Source: an uncultured Bacteroides sp. (GTDB lineage Bacteria; Bacteroidota; Bacteroidia; Bacteroidales; Bacteroidaceae). From it: DNA of 64,000 bases. The notes under the pieces are model-generated. The model worked only from the letters and a program-made list of their open reading frames with translations, was not told where the DNA came from and did no database searches. Below, one piece after another: positions 35,026 to 44,237 of the stretch (within the stretch, counting starts at the first letter, position 1; each line of letters opens with the position of its first letter). The stretch is from assembly GCA_900544075.1 (NCBI GenBank), contig UQTJ01000012.1:1-64000 (forward strand). Direction: 5' to 3'. A program made the position numbers and the translations under genes.

Positions 35026-36234
35026 ATGAAGATTATACACACCAGCGACTGGCATTTGGGACATACTTTATATGAACATGACAGAACGGTGGAGCATGAG
35101 GCTTTCCTGAAGCAGCTCAGGGATATTGTGGAGGTGGAAAGGCCGGATGCTCTTCTTGTCTGCGGGGATATCTATGACCGTACGAATCCTTCTACTTCGG
35201 TGCAGAAGATGTATTACAAGGCGCTGTTAGGTATGCATTCGGTATGCCCGGAGATGGCTGTTGTGGTGACAGCCGGTAACCATGACAGCAAGGCGATGTT
35301 GGAGTTGGGACGCGAACTGTGGCTCATGGCAGGGGTGAGGGTTATCGGGCAGTTGGAGAAGAAGGACGGAACGGTAGACCTGGACAGGCATATCATCGGT
35401 ATAAAGGATGACGGTGGGGTGACTAAGGGGTATGTGGTGGCTGTGCCTCACATATTCGACCAGAATTATCCGCTAATGGATGAGGACTGTCCGAAAGACA
35501 AGCGCAGGTGTGAGTTCTTCAAGGCCTTGCAGGAGAGGGTGAAGGATATAAATACGGACGGACTGCCGGTGGTGATGATGGCGCATATGACGGTGGCGAA
35601 CTGTAACTTTGAGGGGCAGGAGGCGGACACTGTGGGAGGTATAGGCGAGGTGTCGCAGGAGGAGCTTGGAACGGGATATGACTATATCGCATTGGGGCAT
35701 ATACATTATCCGCAGACTCTGAAAGGGAGTGATGGTGTGGCAAGATATTCGGGCTCGCCTGTTCCTGTCAGCTTTGACGAGAATTATCCGCACTCGGTTT
35801 CTGTCGTGACTGTGGAGAGGGGACGCGAACCGGAAATAAGGGAAATCAGAATAAAGAATGTACGTCCTATGCTGACTGTACCTGCTGTGCCTTCCGCGTT
35901 TCAGGAGGCTCTGGACGGGCTTTCGGCCATTGGGGATGACGAGGAGTGTTATGTAAGGCTGAATGTTCTTCTTCGGGAACCTATGCCGGCCGATTATATG
36001 GAGAAAATAGCTGGGGCACTGGAAGGGAAGCGTGCGGCGTACTGCTACTGCAAGATTACCAGACCGGAGGTGGAGGCTGTGGCGGATGCTACGGCTGTGA
36101 CTTATGACGAATTCAGGGAACTTACGCCTATTGATGTGGCACAGAGATTCTATAGGGCAAGATTCGGCGAGGATATGCCGGAACGTATGTCGGAAATGAT
36201 TGAGGAGGCTGTGAAGAGGTATGAAACTTATTAA
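35026..36234 (+). CDS. sbcD: Exonuclease subunit SbcD
   Basis: A 402-residue metallophosphoesterase: TSDWHLGH (D8, H10), CGDIYDR (D48), TAGNHDS, MMAHM and ALGHIHYP. This is the Mre11-type nuclease that with SbcC cleaves DNA hairpins and protein-blocked ends. Length agrees with SbcD (about 400). Its last 14 bases overlap the start of sbcC. Long open frames on the opposite strand are codon-use artefacts. Confidence 0.95.
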   Translation: MKIIHTSDWHLGHTLYEHDRTVEHEAFLKQLRDIVEVERPDALLVCGDIYDRTNPSTSVQKMYYKALLGMHSVCPEMAVVVTAGNHDSKAMLELGRELWLMAGVRVIGQLEKKDGTVDLDRHIIGIKDDGGVTKGYVVAVPHIFDQNYPLMDEDCPKDKRRCEFFKALQERVKDINTDGLPVVMMAHMTVANCNFEGQEADTVGGIGEVSQEELGTGYDYIALGHIHYPQTLKGSDGVARYSGSPVPVSFDENYPHSVSVVTVERGREPEIREIRIKNVRPMLTVPAVPSAFQEALDGLSAIGDDEECYVRLNVLLREPMPADYMEKIAGALEGKRAAYCYCKITRPEVEAVADATAVTYDEFRELTPIDVAQRFYRARFGEDMPERMSEMIEEAVKRYETY

Positions 36235-39200
36235 ACTTATAATAGAGAATATCGCGTCGATAGAGTCGGCAGAGATTGATTTTGACAGGGGACCGTTAGG
36301 CGATGCCTCTGTCTTTCTTATCACGGGTGATACGGGGGCTGGAAAGTCTACGATTTTAGACTCTATCTGCCTTGCTTTGTATAACACCACTCCGAGGCTG
36401 AATATGGCTTCGGGTACGAAATCGAATTTCGGAACGGATAATATCACTGCCCGAAATACTTCCAACCTGCTCAGGCATGGGACGCGTCAGGCTTCGGCTG
36501 TGCTCCGGTTTACGGGTACGGACGGATTGGAGTATGAGGCGGTATGGCAGGTGAGGAGGAACAGGAACAATAAGCTTACCTCGCCGGAACAGACTCTGAC
36601 ATGGGGCGATGTGACATTCCGGAATGCAGATGCGGTGAAGAGGATTACTGAGGAGGCTGTGGGGCTGGACTTTGAGCAGTTCTGCCGTACTACGATGTTG
36701 GCGCAGGGGCAGTTTACTCAGTTTCTGAAAAGTAAGGATGACGAGAAATCGGAAATCTTAGAGAAACTGACAGGTACGGGTATCTACTCTGAGATAGGAA
36801 AGAAGATAGAGGAGATAAAGAAGGAGAAGGAGGCGGAATATGTAGCTCAGAAGAGTCTGACGGCAGGAATTGTTCTTCTGAAACAGGAGGAGACGGAGAC
36901 TCTCAGAGAGAAATTGGAGGCTTCGGCAGAGAAGAAAAAGGCTCTGGATGCGGAGGCTGTGCGTCTGGATTCTTGCATCAGATGGATTGAAGGAAAGACG
37001 AGGATAGACAAGGAACTGTCTGTGGCGGAAAGTGCTGTAAGGGACTGTGAGGCGGTAATAAATTCTGACAGTTTTAGGGATGAGGCAAGGCTTATATCTG
37101 AAATGGACAGGACTGAACCGGCAAGAAACAGCGTAAGGATGCTGAAGGATGCGGAACGGAGGATTTCTGAACTTGACAATGAGGCGGAAGGGCTGAAATT
37201 AAGATATATAGATTTATGTAAAGGTAGAAACGGCCTGAAGGACTGGATAGACAGGAAGAATGAGTATATAGTTTCCTTAAACAGGAATATGGAGTCGGAA
37301 GCGGCGAACGTGTCTATGTATGCCAATGCGCAGAAGATTGAGGCTTTGCTGAACTCGGCTTCGGAGGCTTCGCAAAGGATTCTCGGTAACAGGAAGGAGG
37401 CAAAAGGGATTGCCGACAGGATGCCTGCCTTGGAGAAAGCTTGTACGGAAGCGGCCGGGGCTTTAGAGGTGGCTGTAAGGGCTGTAGGCCTTAAAGAGGA
37501 AGAGTATGAGAAAGCTGACTCTGCACTGAAGATGCTTAAACCGGATGAGGTGAGTGGCGAGGTGCACAGGCTGAACGCGGAGAAGGACGCTCTGAATGTT
37601 CTTTCGGGCTACGTCGCTGAACTGAAGAACGGGAATGCATCATTGCAGCGTATTGACAGGGAGATTGATGTCCTGAAAGTGGAGCTTAGGAAGCGTGAGG
37701 AGGAATATTCGGTGTGTACGGCAAAACATGAGGAAATCGCAAGGAGATATAATGATGCCAAAAGGGCTTATGACAGTGTGGAACTGTCGATGAAGGAATG
37801 GACCGTGAATCTGAGGGCAAAGCTTTCGGTAGGTGATGTGTGTCCGGTGTGCGGACAGAGGATTGAGAGTCTTGTGTCTGACGAGGAGTGCAGCGAAAGG
37901 CTGAAACCGCTTGAGCAGATGGTGACGGCACTGGATAAGGAGTTGCGGGAAACGGTATCGCTGTGCAATGGAACGGCGATGATAGTTGAGAAACTGAAGA
38001 AGGATTTGGCTGTAAGAGAGGTCGAGAGGACTGCAGCGGGTGATGGTGTGAGGATGATGGCAGACAGGGTGAGGAACGAGTGCGGACGTATGGCTGTGGC
38101 TTATGGTGATGGCGACACGGTGGAAACGGAACTTGTGGAAACCGGGGTGGAGAAGAGGAAGGAACAGATGTCCGCAAGGATGGGCGAACTGCAGGAAATC
38201 CAGAAAAAGATAAATGAAGGTAATAGGGCTTTGTCCGAACTGGCGCGTAATCTTTCTCTGCTGAGAAAGGAGCAGGACAGGGCCGCAAAGGTATCGGAAA
38301 AGGCTAAGGAAGAACTTTCATCTGCTATAAAGGAGATGGAGAGGATAAACTCTATTGTGGATATGGACGGAAAGACTATGGAGAAGGCTTTGGACGAAGC
38401 AGGAACGATGATTAACATTGACGGATGGAGGAAGAAATGGGAGGATGATGCAGGGGCATTGGTAGCAGCGGTAACCGAAGGGGCTGCACGTTATTATGCC
38501 TGGGAAAAGGAATTGGCACTGACGGAAAAGCATCTGTCGAAGGCTATGCCGGCATTGGAGAATGTGGAAAAAATACTTACAGCAGTATCGGTGCAGTGGC
38601 CTGAATGGGGTGCGGTGAAGGTAACGGAGTCTGTACCTACAGAGGGGCTTAATGATATGTGCGATTCTTTTGACAGGACTGTAAGGGATTTGGGTGCATC
38701 GCTGTCTGCCGAACGCGAAAAGGCAGGAAAGGCTAAGGCGGATATAGAATCGTTTCTTTCCGCCGAAAAGGATATCGATATGCAGCGTCTGGAGTATCTG
38801 ACATCGGTGACGGGGCTGAAGGATATCAGGGAAATGCACGAGAAGAAGATATCGGATGCGAAGAGTGCGGCCGGTATATTGGATGCAAAAAAGAAGGAAC
38901 TGGAGGGGCATATGGCTGCTCGTCCGGTATCGCTTGCTGATGGTGATGAGGCTGAGAGTCTGAGGATTTCCCTTGGTGAGTTGCGGAAGGCTACGGATGA
39001 ACTGTTGGCAGAGATGGGACGCATAGACCAGCAGCTCAGGACTGATGCCGCGAATGCGGAGCGTTTCAGAGCTGAGAAAAACAGGGAAGAGGAACTGATG
39101 AAGACGTTTACCGAATGGGAAACACTGAACAAGCTCTTCGGTGGGGGCGACGGAAAGATTTTCAGAAGGATAGCCCAAAGCTTCATCCTGAGTGACTTGC

Positions 39201-39622
39201 TGCACAGGGCAAACGGATATCTCGGGCGACTGAACAAAAGATACAGGTTGGACTGTGAGCCGGGAACGCTGACCATACGCATGATGGATATGTATCAGAA
39301 TGACGCGCAGGGGCCGGTGGATATTCTGTCGGGCGGTGAGGGCTTCCTGGTTTCGCTGTCGTTGGCGCTGGCTCTGTCGTCGCTGAACAGGAGGAACCTT
39401 TCTGTAGATACGCTGTTTATAGACGAGGGGTTCGGTACACTGAGCAGCGAGGTTCTGAATACGGTGATGGATATGCTGGAGAAGCTACAGAGTATGAACG
39501 GCAAGCGTGTGGGTATAATAAGTCACGTGGAAGGACTGAAGGAGAGAATAGCCGTACAGGTGAAAGTCAGACGTATAGACCAGACACGCAGTACGGTGGA
39601 AGTGGTGGATAGCAGGATTTAA
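36221..39622 (+). CDS. sbcC: Exonuclease subunit SbcC
   Basis: A 1133-residue Rad50-like SMC ATPase. Walker A GDTGAGKST (near 35-43) at the N-terminus, two long coiled coils around a zinc-hook CPVC (about residue 540), and at the C-terminus the ABC signature LSGGEGFLVSLSLALALS followed by Walker B TLFIDEGFG. Works with SbcD on DNA ends, hairpins and palindromes. The length is typical (about 1000-1150). Overlap with sbcD indicates coupling. Confidence 0.95.
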   Translation: MKLIKLIIENIASIESAEIDFDRGPLGDASVFLITGDTGAGKSTILDSICLALYNTTPRLNMASGTKSNFGTDNITARNTSNLLRHGTRQASAVLRFTGTDGLEYEAVWQVRRNRNNKLTSPEQTLTWGDVTFRNADAVKRITEEAVGLDFEQFCRTTMLAQGQFTQFLKSKDDEKSEILEKLTGTGIYSEIGKKIEEIKKEKEAEYVAQKSLTAGIVLLKQEETETLREKLEASAEKKKALDAEAVRLDSCIRWIEGKTRIDKELSVAESAVRDCEAVINSDSFRDEARLISEMDRTEPARNSVRMLKDAERRISELDNEAEGLKLRYIDLCKGRNGLKDWIDRKNEYIVSLNRNMESEAANVSMYANAQKIEALLNSASEASQRILGNRKEAKGIADRMPALEKACTEAAGALEVAVRAVGLKEEEYEKADSALKMLKPDEVSGEVHRLNAEKDALNVLSGYVAELKNGNASLQRIDREIDVLKVELRKREEEYSVCTAKHEEIARRYNDAKRAYDSVELSMKEWTVNLRAKLSVGDVCPVCGQRIESLVSDEECSERLKPLEQMVTALDKELRETVSLCNGTAMIVEKLKKDLAVREVERTAAGDGVRMMADRVRNECGRMAVAYGDGDTVETELVETGVEKRKEQMSARMGELQEIQKKINEGNRALSELARNLSLLRKEQDRAAKVSEKAKEELSSAIKEMERINSIVDMDGKTMEKALDEAGTMINIDGWRKKWEDDAGALVAAVTEGAARYYAWEKELALTEKHLSKAMPALENVEKILTAVSVQWPEWGAVKVTESVPTEGLNDMCDSFDRTVRDLGASLSAEREKAGKAKADIESFLSAEKDIDMQRLEYLTSVTGLKDIREMHEKKISDAKSAAGILDAKKKELEGHMAARPVSLADGDEAESLRISLGELRKATDELLAEMGRIDQQLRTDAANAERFRAEKNREEELMKTFTEWETLNKLFGGGDGKIFRRIAQSFILSDLLHRANGYLGRLNKRYRLDCEPGTLTIRMMDMYQNDAQGPVDILSGGEGFLVSLSLALALSSLNRRNLSVDTLFIDEGFGTLSSEVLNTVMDMLEKLQSMNGKRVGIISHVEGLKERIAVQVKVRRIDQTRSTVEVVDSRI

Positions 39623-39634
39623 AACGGTAGTGGT

Positions 39635-40471
39635 ATGAAAAAGATTATATGGCTGGCAGGACTGGCATTTATGTGTGCCTGTACTGATGAACCTGACGGA
39701 AACGGAAATGAAGATAGTCAGGACAGAGGATGTAGCAAAATAGAGTTGACGGAGGTTATTCCGAGTGATTCGTATGATGTGACATCGGTAAAGACATTCA
39801 GTTTTGACGATGAGGGAATAACTTCTTATGTCTCTTCGCAGGAGATTTCGGGAGGGCAGAAGTTCAGTTATTCCTTGACGACTTCGGCGGAATATTCCGG
39901 CAGTACGGTGACTATGAGTGACGACAACGGCAACGTAATGACTTATACTCTTGATGCAGACGGATATGCCGGTAGCTGTATATTTGAAGAGGGTGGAGGT
40001 ACTGAACGGAGATATTCGTTCGGATATTTTACCGGAAATGACGGCAGACGCTATTTGCAAAATGTGTCTGAGACCATAGAAGGGGAGGTTTATTCATCGC
40101 TGGAACTGGATTATTCCGTTGACGGAAGAGTTGGCGTGGAACAGACGGTTGACGGCTCGTCGCAGACTTACATTATAGAGTTTGACGACAGTGAGGCGGT
40201 GGAAAACAAGGCTGCTATGCCGGATTTGTTTCTGTCGGAACTGTATCCGCTGTCCCTGCATCTTGCGGCATATTACGGTGGTATCATAGGCGACGCGTAT
40301 GAATATCTGTGTACGGATATGTATCCTGAGGATAGCCCGGAGCTGAACGAGCATACATCGTACAGCTATTCACTGGATGACGACGGATATTTGAGCGGCT
40401 GTAAGGTGACAACAAATAGCGGTGGAAGCAATTATGTGAGAAATATTACTGTAAACATATCTTCAGAATAA
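39635..40471 (+). CDS. DUF4595-like lipoprotein
   Basis: A 278-residue lipoprotein (FMCACTDEPDG, lipidation Cys near 16) with a low-complexity acidic linker and then repeated beta strands with Tyr/Asp-rich loops (YTLDADGYAGSC, YSLDDDGYLSGC). This pattern fits the DUF4595-type surface lipoproteins of Bacteroidetes. The function is unknown. It begins 12 bases after sbcC, perhaps by chance or by readthrough. Acidic residues right after the Cys are consistent with a lipoprotein export signal that leads to surface exposure. Confidence 0.7.
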   Translation: MKKIIWLAGLAFMCACTDEPDGNGNEDSQDRGCSKIELTEVIPSDSYDVTSVKTFSFDDEGITSYVSSQEISGGQKFSYSLTTSAEYSGSTVTMSDDNGNVMTYTLDADGYAGSCIFEEGGGTERRYSFGYFTGNDGRRYLQNVSETIEGEVYSSLELDYSVDGRVGVEQTVDGSSQTYIIEFDDSEAVENKAAMPDLFLSELYPLSLHLAAYYGGIIGDAYEYLCTDMYPEDSPELNEHTSYSYSLDDDGYLSGCKVTTNSGGSNYVRNITVNISSE

Positions 40472-40485
40472 TAATCTTTAATATT

Positions 40486-40499
40486 TGAAAGGAGAATAA
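40486..40499 (+). promoter_or_regulatory. Strong Shine-Dalgarno site before the dehydrogenase
   Basis: GAAAGGAG precedes the ATG at 40502 by about 8 bases. It is unusually close to the classical consensus for this genome group. Confidence 0.5.
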
Positions 40500-40501
40500 A
40501 C

Positions 40502-41536
40502 ATGAAAGCATATACCTATATATCAAAAGGCAGGTTTGAAATGAAGGAAAAACCTGTTCCGCAAATTGTCAGTCCGAAGGATGCCATAGTACGTGTGACA
40601 CTGGGCAGTATCTGTACGAGCGACCTGCATATAAAGCATGGCAGTGTGCCGCGTGCTGTTCCGGGTATAACTGTGGGGCACGAGATGGTGGGAGTGGTAG
40701 AGAAAACCGGAAGTGCCATTACGAATGTGAAACCGGGCGACCGTGTGACGGTAAATGTGGAGACTTATTGCGGAGAATGTTTCTTCTGTAAAAACGGGTA
40801 TGTGAACAACTGTGAGGACCCTGACGGAGGCTGGGCTTTGGGATGCCGCATAGACGGCGGACAGGCTGAGTATGTGCGTGTGCCTCATGCCGATATGGGG
40901 TTGAACAGAATACCGGACAACGTTACCGACGAGCAGGCCCTTTTCGTGGGTGACATACTTGCCACGGGGTATTGGGCAGCACGTATCTCGGAAATAAAGA
41001 GTGACGACACTGTGCTTATCATAGGTGCAGGACCTACGGGTATATGTACGTTGATATGCACGATGCTTAAAAATCCGAAGAGAATAATAGTGTGTGAGAA
41101 ATCGGACGAGAGGATAGCTTTCGTAAAGAGGCATTATCCGGGTGTATTGGTGGTAAAGCCGGAAGACTGCATGAAATTTGTAAAGGAAAATTCCGCTCAT
41201 GGAGGTGCCGACATAGTATTGGAAGTGGCTGGAGCGGAAGATACCTTCCGACTGGCATGGGAATGTGCCCGTCCGAACGCGATAGTTACGGTGGTGGCTC
41301 TTTATGACAAACCGCAGGTGCTTCCTCTGCCTGACATGTACGGAAAAAACCTTACATTCAAGACCGGAGGAGTGGACGGATGCGACTGTGAGGAGATACT
41401 CCGCCTTATTTCGGAAGGGAAGATTGATACTACACCTCTCATTACGCATCGTTTCTCTCTGAGCGAGATAGAGGAGGCTTACCGTATCTTCGAAAACCGT
41501 CTGGACGGAGTGATAAAAGTGGCGGTGACTGAATAG
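40502..41536 (+). CDS. Zinc-dependent alcohol dehydrogenase
   Basis: A 344-residue medium-chain dehydrogenase. Catalytic zinc ligands C38 (SICTSD), H60-E61 (GHEMVG); structural zinc Cys at 90, 93, 96 and 104 (CGECFFCKNG...C); NAD(P)-binding GAGPTG near 170-176. The loop DPDGGWALGCRIDGGQAEYVR resembles branched alcohol or polyol dehydrogenases rather than ethanol dehydrogenase. The substrate is unknown. A strong Shine-Dalgarno sequence precedes it. It converges on the minus-strand efflux operon with only five bases between the stops. Confidence 0.9.
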   Translation: MKAYTYISKGRFEMKEKPVPQIVSPKDAIVRVTLGSICTSDLHIKHGSVPRAVPGITVGHEMVGVVEKTGSAITNVKPGDRVTVNVETYCGECFFCKNGYVNNCEDPDGGWALGCRIDGGQAEYVRVPHADMGLNRIPDNVTDEQALFVGDILATGYWAARISEIKSDDTVLIIGAGPTGICTLICTMLKNPKRIIVCEKSDERIAFVKRHYPGVLVVKPEDCMKFVKENSAHGGADIVLEVAGAEDTFRLAWECARPNAIVTVVALYDKPQVLPLPDMYGKNLTFKTGGVDGCDCEEILRLISEGKIDTTPLITHRFSLSEIEEAYRIFENRLDGVIKVAVTE

Positions 41537-41541
41537 CCTTT

Positions 41542-43131
41542 TTATACCATATCTTCGCCTGTATGGATTACAGGCACACGTACTGTCTTATGGAAAGGAA
41601 TAAAGCGTGAGACTATGGCTATTACAAGCGTTATGAAGAACAGCCATCCGAGCATGTGTTTCAGTGCCAGAAGTGTGGCCTGCTGTTGCAATATGCTGTT
41701 CATGGTGTTTGTTGCCAGTTGTGTAGCCTCGTTTATGCCATAGCCGTGTTGCAGGTTTTCAGTGAGTGCAGAGGTATATCGTGATGCTGACAGAGGGTCG
41801 GTAAGGGTGATATTCTCCGACAGCTGCACCATGTATTTCTGTTGCAGGCGGTAGAGTACATTGCTGTAGAATGCGGATGCCATGACCGGAGTCAGTACCG
41901 AACGGAACGTAATCAGGAAGAAGGCGTTCGACAGCAGATATTTGGGCGGCAAGTCCTCTACGGCAAAGAGGGCGAATGCTATGATTAGTGTCAGCATCCC
42001 CAGTCCACGCATGAAAAGTGGGAAGAACAGCATCTCGTATGTGCTGTCGGGCGAGACGGTAAAATACATGGAGCCGAAGAAAAAGGCAAAACATGCCATT
42101 CCGCCGGCTATGAGAAACCTGAAACGCCATCTCTGCCAGCGGAACCACCAGAAACATATTATGGCGCCTACTATGTATCCAGGCAGAAGCCATATGTAAA
42201 GCGTATAACTGTGGGTATTGTCCACCTTCAGTATGGTGGTGAGATAGCTCGTGAGCAGGGTGGTGGATGTACTGAAAAACATTATCAGCATCATGTAGAA
42301 ATATCCCAGTATGGCTTTCCACTGGAACAGCGGTTTCAGACTTACATACGGCTTTGAGGAATGGAAAAGTGCCAGCAGCAGCGGACCGATGACGATATAA
42401 GTGCATATCCGTGAAGATGCCATCCAGTCCAGAGTCTTTCCGTAGGTGATGACGTATATCAGCATAAGGATGCTGGCGGATATAATCATCATCTCACGCA
42501 GATGCAGCTCGCTCAGATGTACCGGTTTTGAGGGACGGTCATGGCGCAGGAAGATTATCACGGAAAGAATAGCCACAAGCAGTAGAATCATCATGAAATA
42601 ATACATGTACTTCCAGTCATAATGGTATGCCAGCAGTGCGGTGACTACCATTGACAACTGTCCTCCACCGAAAACAAGCGGATAGAAATATGCATAGAAC
42701 TCGCTTCGCACGTCATTGGGACTGAATATGAATTTTATGCGGCGTATTATCCACAGCATTATAAATCCTTTCAGAAATCCTATGATGAAGCTCGATATTA
42801 TCAGAAACTCTATGTTGCTCTGGCGGGCACAGAACCAGCTGAGGAAAAACTGCAGGGTGAGGTCGGCCAGCAGAAGTGATTTCGACGAGAAGGTATTCAG
42901 GATTTTAGGCACAATGGGGTATGACACCGCCATCCCTGCCGAGGCCGCGTAGTAGCCTATGGTTATGTCTTCGGTATAGACACCCAGAGTGTTCGATACC
43001 TCTACCATACTGCCGGTATAAGTACCGTTGAGCATGGCGATAGGCATAATGATGATGAATACCGTTATTATTCCGACAATGTCCGGTACCCACGGACGTA
43101 TAGGAATCTCCAGTTCGCGTGCTGTTTTCAT
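41542..43131 (-). CDS. DHA2-type MFS multidrug transporter (EmrB-like)
   Basis: A 529-residue membrane protein with about 14 predicted helices. It is the third part of an EmrAB-TolC-like pump and starts 4 bases inside the end of the HlyD-type gene. The typical EmrB motif region is degenerate here: the N-terminus is VPDIVGIITVFIIIMPIAML, and the loop FLRHDRPSKPVHLSELHLREM lies near 200. In Bacteroidales such pumps export bile salts or drugs; the substrate here is unknown. Confidence 0.82.
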   Translation of the reverse strand: MKTARELEIPIRPWVPDIVGIITVFIIIMPIAMLNGTYTGSMVEVSNTLGVYTEDITIGYYAASAGMAVSYPIVPKILNTFSSKSLLLADLTLQFFLSWFCARQSNIEFLIISSFIIGFLKGFIMLWIIRRIKFIFSPNDVRSEFYAYFYPLVFGGGQLSMVVTALLAYHYDWKYMYYFMMILLLVAILSVIIFLRHDRPSKPVHLSELHLREMMIISASILMLIYVITYGKTLDWMASSRICTYIVIGPLLLALFHSSKPYVSLKPLFQWKAILGYFYMMLIMFFSTSTTLLTSYLTTILKVDNTHSYTLYIWLLPGYIVGAIICFWWFRWQRWRFRFLIAGGMACFAFFFGSMYFTVSPDSTYEMLFFPLFMRGLGMLTLIIAFALFAVEDLPPKYLLSNAFFLITFRSVLTPVMASAFYSNVLYRLQQKYMVQLSENITLTDPLSASRYTSALTENLQHGYGINEATQLATNTMNSILQQQATLLALKHMLGWLFFITLVIAIVSRFIPFHKTVRVPVIHTGEDMV

Positions 43132-44198
43132 TTTTGCTTCAATGCTTCCGTTTCAACCATCATTCCGGCACGCAGACGGCTCATACATTCGTCGCTCACA
43201 TCGTCAAGGTCGATGCGTACAGGTATTCGCTGCTGAACCTTTACGAAGTTTCCGGCTGAGTTGTCAGTCGGTACCAAAGAGTATTTTGAACCTGTAGCCT
43301 CGGATATGGCTGTTACATGTCCGTGCAGAACCTGTCCCGGCAGTCCGTCAACCTTAATACGTACGGGCTGTCCTATGTAGATATTCGCTATTTGTGTCTC
43401 ACGGTAGTTGGCCGTAATCCATTTCCCTGACTGCCGGATTATGTACGACAATACCTGTCCGGCACTGACGTATTGTCCCGGTTCCAGTGTACGTCGTCCC
43501 ATATATCCGCTGTATGGAGCCGTAACCACTGTATATGACAGGTTCAGGTTTGCCAGGTCAAGTGCAGCCTCGGCACGCAGTATGCTGGCTTCGGCGCTGA
43601 CCTGCTTCTTGCTTGCCTCGTCATATTGCGATCTTGCGGCCTCTTCCTGTCTGAGCAGGGCGGTATATCGTGCCTGTGCAGCCTCATAGTTGGCTTTTGC
43701 GACGTCGTATTGCTGGCGTGGCACAGACTCTTCCTTCAGCAGTCTTTCATATCTTCTGAAGTCCTGTTCCGACTGCCACAGTTTGGCTTTTGCCTCGGCA
43801 ATGTTGGCTTCCTGTTCGGCAATGCGTGTGTGCGAAGTCTGTATGCCTGATGTGAGGACATCCTTTGAGCCGCGGGCATCCAGCAGGGCGGCACGTGCCT
43901 CTTTCTGTCGGATTAGGTATTCGTTGTTGTCGAGTATCACGAGAGTGTCACCCTCCTTGACGTATTGATGTTCCTTGAAACGTATTTCGCTTATATAGCC
44001 CGATACACGCACGTTTACCGGCGCGATATACTGGTCAACGAAGGCATCGTTCGTTATCTCGTAGTTTATGTATCTCCAGAAATAGTTTATTGTCCACAGA
44101 AGTCCTGATGCCGCTATCATGAGGCATACGGTATTGAGTATTATGTTGCGGCGTTTCTGCCTTCTCAGACGCTGGTATTTTTTATAAAGTGCAGACAT
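43128..44198 (-). CDS. HlyD/EmrA membrane fusion protein
   Basis: A 356-residue protein with one N-terminal membrane helix (IILNTVCLMIAASGLLWTI), a lipoyl half-motif (INYEITNDAFVDQYIAPVNV then RVSGYISEIRFKEHQYVKEGD), a long coiled coil (85-200, with many Ala/Glu/Gln), a second half-motif (TVVTAPYSGYMGRRTLEPGQYV) and a beta-barrel. It links the MFS pump in the inner membrane to the TolC-like channel. Overlaps the MFS gene and lies 39 bases after the channel gene. Confidence 0.9.
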   Translation of the reverse strand: MSALYKKYQRLRRQKRRNIILNTVCLMIAASGLLWTINYFWRYINYEITNDAFVDQYIAPVNVRVSGYISEIRFKEHQYVKEGDTLVILDNNEYLIRQKEARAALLDARGSKDVLTSGIQTSHTRIAEQEANIAEAKAKLWQSEQDFRRYERLLKEESVPRQQYDVAKANYEAAQARYTALLRQEEAARSQYDEASKKQVSAEASILRAEAALDLANLNLSYTVVTAPYSGYMGRRTLEPGQYVSAGQVLSYIIRQSGKWITANYRETQIANIYIGQPVRIKVDGLPGQVLHGHVTAISEATGSKYSLVPTDNSAGNFVKVQQRIPVRIDLDDVSDECMSRLRAGMMVETEALKQK

Positions 44199-44237
44199 GA
44201 TTCAATGTATGATTGTTGTATTGTTCGTATTCGTATC

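Noticed and set aside
35473..39504. Long minus-strand open frames opposite sbcD and sbcC (e.g. 35473-36465, 38318-39205, 38494-39282)
   Set aside because: They shadow well-supported conserved genes and have Ser/Phe/Arg-rich compositions without motifs or promoters.
41759..42406. Minus-strand 215-residue frame within the MFS transporter gene
   Set aside because: Overlaps the clear membrane protein in another frame; His-rich and patternless.
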